This document shows, one piece after another, positions 6,403 through 8,718 of a stretch of 8,718 bases of DNA (position 1 is the stretch's first letter; each line of letters opens with the position of its first letter). Source of the DNA: UBA6181 sp016934015 (GTDB lineage Bacteria > Bacillota_I > Bacilli_A > Acholeplasmatales > Acholeplasmataceae). The stretch covers positions 1-8,718 of the forward strand of contig JAZHDG010000005.1 in assembly GCA_036584525.1 (NCBI GenBank). The letters are read 5' to 3'. Below the pieces are notes generated by a model. That model was given only the letters and a program-made list of their open reading frames with translations. It made no database searches and was not told the DNA's origin. The translations under genes were made by a program, and so were the position numbers.

Positions 6403-7359
6403 ATGCGTAAATTATTTTACTTAATTCTAATCTTATCAAGTACCGTTTTTTTGATGTCTTGTACATCTACTAAAAATGCTGATATTGTAACAACCGCTTT
6501 CCCTCAATATGACTTTGCACGGGCAATCGTCAAAGATAGAATGACGGTTAGTTTATTAGTGAATCCAGGCCAAGAAATTCATAAATATGAAGTAACTTCG
6601 AAAGACCGAATTGCGATTAATCAATCTAAATTATTTATTTTTACGAGTTTAGAAATTGATCAATGGTTAAAAGATCCCTCATCTATGGCAGGTGAATCCA
6701 CAATCATTATGGATTTATCGACTTCTTTCGAAGAAGTTCATGATGATCATTTATCACTTTCAACAAGTAATCTTGAAATCGATGACCATGATCATGACCA
6801 TGATATTCACTATTGGGTAGATCCTTTGATTGCCATTGAATTAATTCATGCCATTTATGACAATATCATTTTAATTGATCCAGAAAATCAAGCCTTTTAT
6901 GAATCCAATATGGAAGATTATGTTGAAGAAATTCATGAACTACATGAATCATTTGAAACATTAATTGAAACGAGTGGATGGGAAGAAAGAACACTATATT
7001 TTGCTGGTCATAATGCCTTAGGGTTATTTGCTGAAAGATACCATTTAAATATTGTTTCGATATATACTGATTTTAAACCTGAACAAGATACTTTATCTGC
7101 TGAAATGATCTCATTTATGAATCTCATTAAGAGTAGTGACACACATTATTTGATGATTGAAGAACTTATTGAACCTTTAGTTGCAAATAAGATTGTTGAG
7201 TCACTCGATAAAGAAAATTATGAACTTCAATTATTAGAACTTCATGCCTACCATAATGTTTCGAATACAGATTTTAATAATCAAGAAACTTACGCATCCT
7301 TATTTGCTCGTAACATTCTACATATCACATTAGCTCTAACAGGAGGTAACAATGATTAA
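6403..7359 (+). CDS. znuA: Zinc ABC transporter substrate-binding lipoprotein (ZnuA/AdcA type)
   Basis: This is a cluster A-I (TroA/ZnuA) metal-binding lipoprotein that captures zinc outside the membrane and hands it to the ZnuB permease. From ATG 6403 (GGAG 8 nt upstream) it is 318 residues. It has a signal peptide (MRKLFYLILI...) and lipobox LMSC with lipidated Cys20. Expected metal ligands are His60 (PGQEIHKYE), His136 (DIHYWVDP), His203 (AGHNALG) and possibly Glu257 (IEELIEP). Glutamate here, without the TD-type aspartate of manganese binders, favours zinc. A His/Asp-rich loop precedes the second ligand (HDDH at 113-116; alternating D/H at 127-134), typical of zinc members. An upstream ATG at 6355 is in frame but precedes the -10 and operator 2, so it cannot be the start of this transcript. 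It overlaps znuC by 8 nt and is probably repressed at high zinc. Confidence 0.93.
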   Translation: MRKLFYLILILSSTVFLMSCTSTKNADIVTTAFPQYDFARAIVKDRMTVSLLVNPGQEIHKYEVTSKDRIAINQSKLFIFTSLEIDQWLKDPSSMAGESTIIMDLSTSFEEVHDDHLSLSTSNLEIDDHDHDHDIHYWVDPLIAIELIHAIYDNIILIDPENQAFYESNMEDYVEEIHELHESFETLIETSGWEERTLYFAGHNALGLFAERYHLNIVSIYTDFKPEQDTLSAEMISFMNLIKSSDTHYLMIEELIEPLVANKIVESLDKENYELQLLELHAYHNVSNTDFNNQETYASLFARNILHITLALTGGNND

Positions 7360-8020
7360 ATATGAAAATATTGAAGTAAGTTTTGGAAAATTTAATGTTT
7401 TAAAAAACATTTCTTTTCAATTAAATCCTGGTGAAATGCTTCATATCATTGGACCGAATGGTAGTGGGAAAACGACTCTAGTTAAACTACTCGTTGGTTT
7501 ATTAGAACCTACGAGTGGTCATATTGAAAATCATGCGATTCAAATGGGTTATCTTCCACAGAAGCTAAATACCAAACTAAATTTACCGATGACGGTTCGT
7601 GAAGTTATCTATAGTGGTGTAAATCATCAGAAACTAAAACCGACAAAAGCTCAATGTGAACTCATCAAATCTTGGTTAGATATGATGGAAATTCCTCATT
7701 TATTTGAATCGAGTATGTCGTACCTATCGGGTGGGCAACAACAAAGAGTTTTTTTAATTCGAGCCTTAATCTCTGAGCCTGACTTACTCATCTTGGATGA
7801 ACCTACTTCTGCACTTGATCCATCCTTTAGAGAAAAATTCTATCACATGCTCTACCAATTTCAACAAGAAAAAAACATGACGATTATCCACGTAACCCAT
7901 GATTTAACCGATGCAGTTAAAGAAGACTGCAAAGTCATGTATGTCGATCAAACTGTTAAATTCTTTGGAACATATAAGGCGTATCATGAATTTGAACATA
8001 GGGGGCACCATCATGCTTGA
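7352..8020 (+). CDS. znuC: Zinc ABC transporter ATP-binding protein
   Basis: This is the cytoplasmic ATPase that powers metal import by the ZnuABC system. The 222-residue protein has Walker A GPNGSGKTT (34-42), Q-loop Gln70 (YLPQ), signature LSGGQQQR (125-132), Walker B LLILDE (145-150), D-loop SALD (153-156) and switch His183 (VTHD). The protein is short, as in Gram-positive AdcC/ZnuC. It ends RGHHHA, a small His-rich tail. ATG 7352 is preceded by AGGAGG (7341-7346) inside the last codons of znuA, and the genes overlap by ATGATTAA. It stops on TGA after overlapping znuB by 8 nt. The ATPase family call is certain. Zinc specificity rests on znuA and the operators; manganese is the main alternative for this family. 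Confidence 0.92.
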   Translation: MIKYENIEVSFGKFNVLKNISFQLNPGEMLHIIGPNGSGKTTLVKLLVGLLEPTSGHIENHAIQMGYLPQKLNTKLNLPMTVREVIYSGVNHQKLKPTKAQCELIKSWLDMMEIPHLFESSMSYLSGGQQQRVFLIRALISEPDLLILDEPTSALDPSFREKFYHMLYQFQQEKNMTIIHVTHDLTDAVKEDCKVMYVDQTVKFFGTYKAYHEFEHRGHHHA

Positions 8021-8718
8021 ACTCTTAAGTTATGATTTTATTCAATATGCACTAATCATTGGAATCTCATTAGCATTATCTGCGGCTTTATTAAGTCCTT
8101 TTTTGGTTTTAAATCAACAAGCAATGATTGCAGACGGATTAGCTCATGTCAGTTTTGCTGGTTTAATTTTAGGTATCTTATTTATAGAACAACCTTTATA
8201 TATCGCGATTCCATTTGTGATGTTAGCATCCCTTTTTATCAAGTATTTATCAACTTCAAAAACGATTAATGGTGATGCAGCTATTGGATTAGTTTCTGCG
8301 ATTTCTTTTGCGATTGGCTTAATCATCATCAAGAAAAGTAGCGGCTTTAATATATCTGTTGAAAGCATGCTTGTTGGAAATATCTTTACAGCTACCATGG
8401 CTGATATGATTTTATCAATTATGATTTCACTCATCATTTTAGGTTTTATTTTATTTTCATATCGAAAGTTATTTCTAATGACTTATGATTTAAATTATGC
8501 GAAATTTTCGAAGATTAATACAAATTTATATGGTTATCTTCTTGCAGGACTCACAGCATTTTTCATCGTGATTGGTGTTCGGACGATAGGAACTCTACTC
8601 ATCTCGGCTCTCGTTGTTTTTCCATCTGTCATTAGTTCTCAACTCACAAAGAGTTTTAAAGGAACATTAACCATTGGAATAATCTCCTCACTTTTTATTG
8701 TCATTATTGGAATTTTCT
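8013..8718 (+). CDS. znuB: Zinc ABC transporter permease (ABC-3 family), 3' end outside window
   Basis: This is the integral membrane permease of the ABC-3 family (ZnuB/MntB/TroC), the channel through which zinc enters. I translated 235 codons from ATG 8013 to the right edge; family members are about 260-280 residues, so roughly 30-40 are missing. Hydrophobic segments lie near residues 11-34, 46-59, 60-78, 90-108, 132-149, 173-189, 191-206 and 219-235. Family landmarks include the AMIADGLAHVSFAG helix with its conserved His44, NGDAAIGL (87-93), VGNIF (121-125) and VRTIGTLLISALVVFPS (189-205). The ribosome binding site AGGGGG lies 7 nt upstream within znuC, and the start overlaps the znuC end by 8 nt, so translation is probably coupled. 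No frameshift is seen. Confidence 0.92.
   Translation, partial: MLELLSYDFIQYALIIGISLALSAALLSPFLVLNQQAMIADGLAHVSFAGLILGILFIEQPLYIAIPFVMLASLFIKYLSTSKTINGDAAIGLVSAISFAIGLIIIKKSSGFNISVESMLVGNIFTATMADMILSIMISLIILGFILFSYRKLFLMTYDLNYAKFSKINTNLYGYLLAGLTAFFIVIGVRTIGTLLISALVVFPSVISSQLTKSFKGTLTIGIISSLFIVIIGIF

Noticed and set aside
8144..8437. 97-residue open frame on the minus strand opposite znuB
   Set aside because: The plus strand encodes a clear ABC-3 permease here. The hydrophobic antisense product is a by-product of the membrane-protein codons.

Overview
The window comes from an AT-rich, low-GC Gram-positive-type bacterium. The best guess is a Mollicutes relative such as Acholeplasma or a neighbouring lineage. 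The basis is the codon usage, the very compact IF2 (617 residues, without the long N-terminal extension of larger bacteria), strong AGGAGG-type ribosome binding sites, and a Bacillus-like order in the nusA operon. TGA behaves as a stop: ylxQ and znuC end on TGA at family-typical lengths, and tryptophan is encoded by TGG. The standard bacterial code (table 11) therefore applies, not the Mycoplasma code. The assignment to a lineage is inference.

Minus strand, right to left (about 6280 down to 1895), is the transcription/translation operon rimP-nusA-ylxR-ylxQ-infB-rbfA. The genes are separated by 1-9 nt or overlap by 8 nt, with one recognisable promoter before rimP (-35 TTGTAA, 17-bp spacer, TGn-TATAAT) and an intrinsic terminator overlapping the rbfA stop. 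The products act around RNA polymerase and the 30S subunit: RimP and RbfA mature 30S, NusA modulates elongation and termination, IF2 delivers initiator tRNA, and YlxR and YlxQ are small RNA-binding proteins. The rimP leader carries two small hairpins that share three bases and so exclude each other. The second would hide the rimP ribosome binding site.

Downstream on the same strand lies priA (primosomal helicase), truncated by the left edge of the window. It has its own extended -10 promoter and a TTG start chosen by an eight-base match to the anti-Shine-Dalgarno sequence. In Bacillus the gene after rbfA is usually truB, so the rbfA-priA junction is a local rearrangement or a lineage-specific order.

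Plus strand, 6328 to the right edge, is a divergently transcribed zinc-uptake operon znuA-znuC-znuB (lipoprotein, ATPase, permease). Each pair of genes overlaps by 8 nt, and znuB runs off the window. Its promoter is bracketed by two identical 17-bp palindromes of 7-1-7 Fur-family architecture, one on the -35 side and one at the predicted transcription start. This is good sequence evidence for a Zur-like repressor. The regulator gene is not in the window.

Most of the window is ordinary housekeeping sequence. The parts worth a second look are the twin operator, the putative rimP leader switch, the priA start region, and the divergent sequence after the DEEH box of PriA. I see no mobile element, CRISPR array, tRNA or rRNA, and no clear undescribed system.
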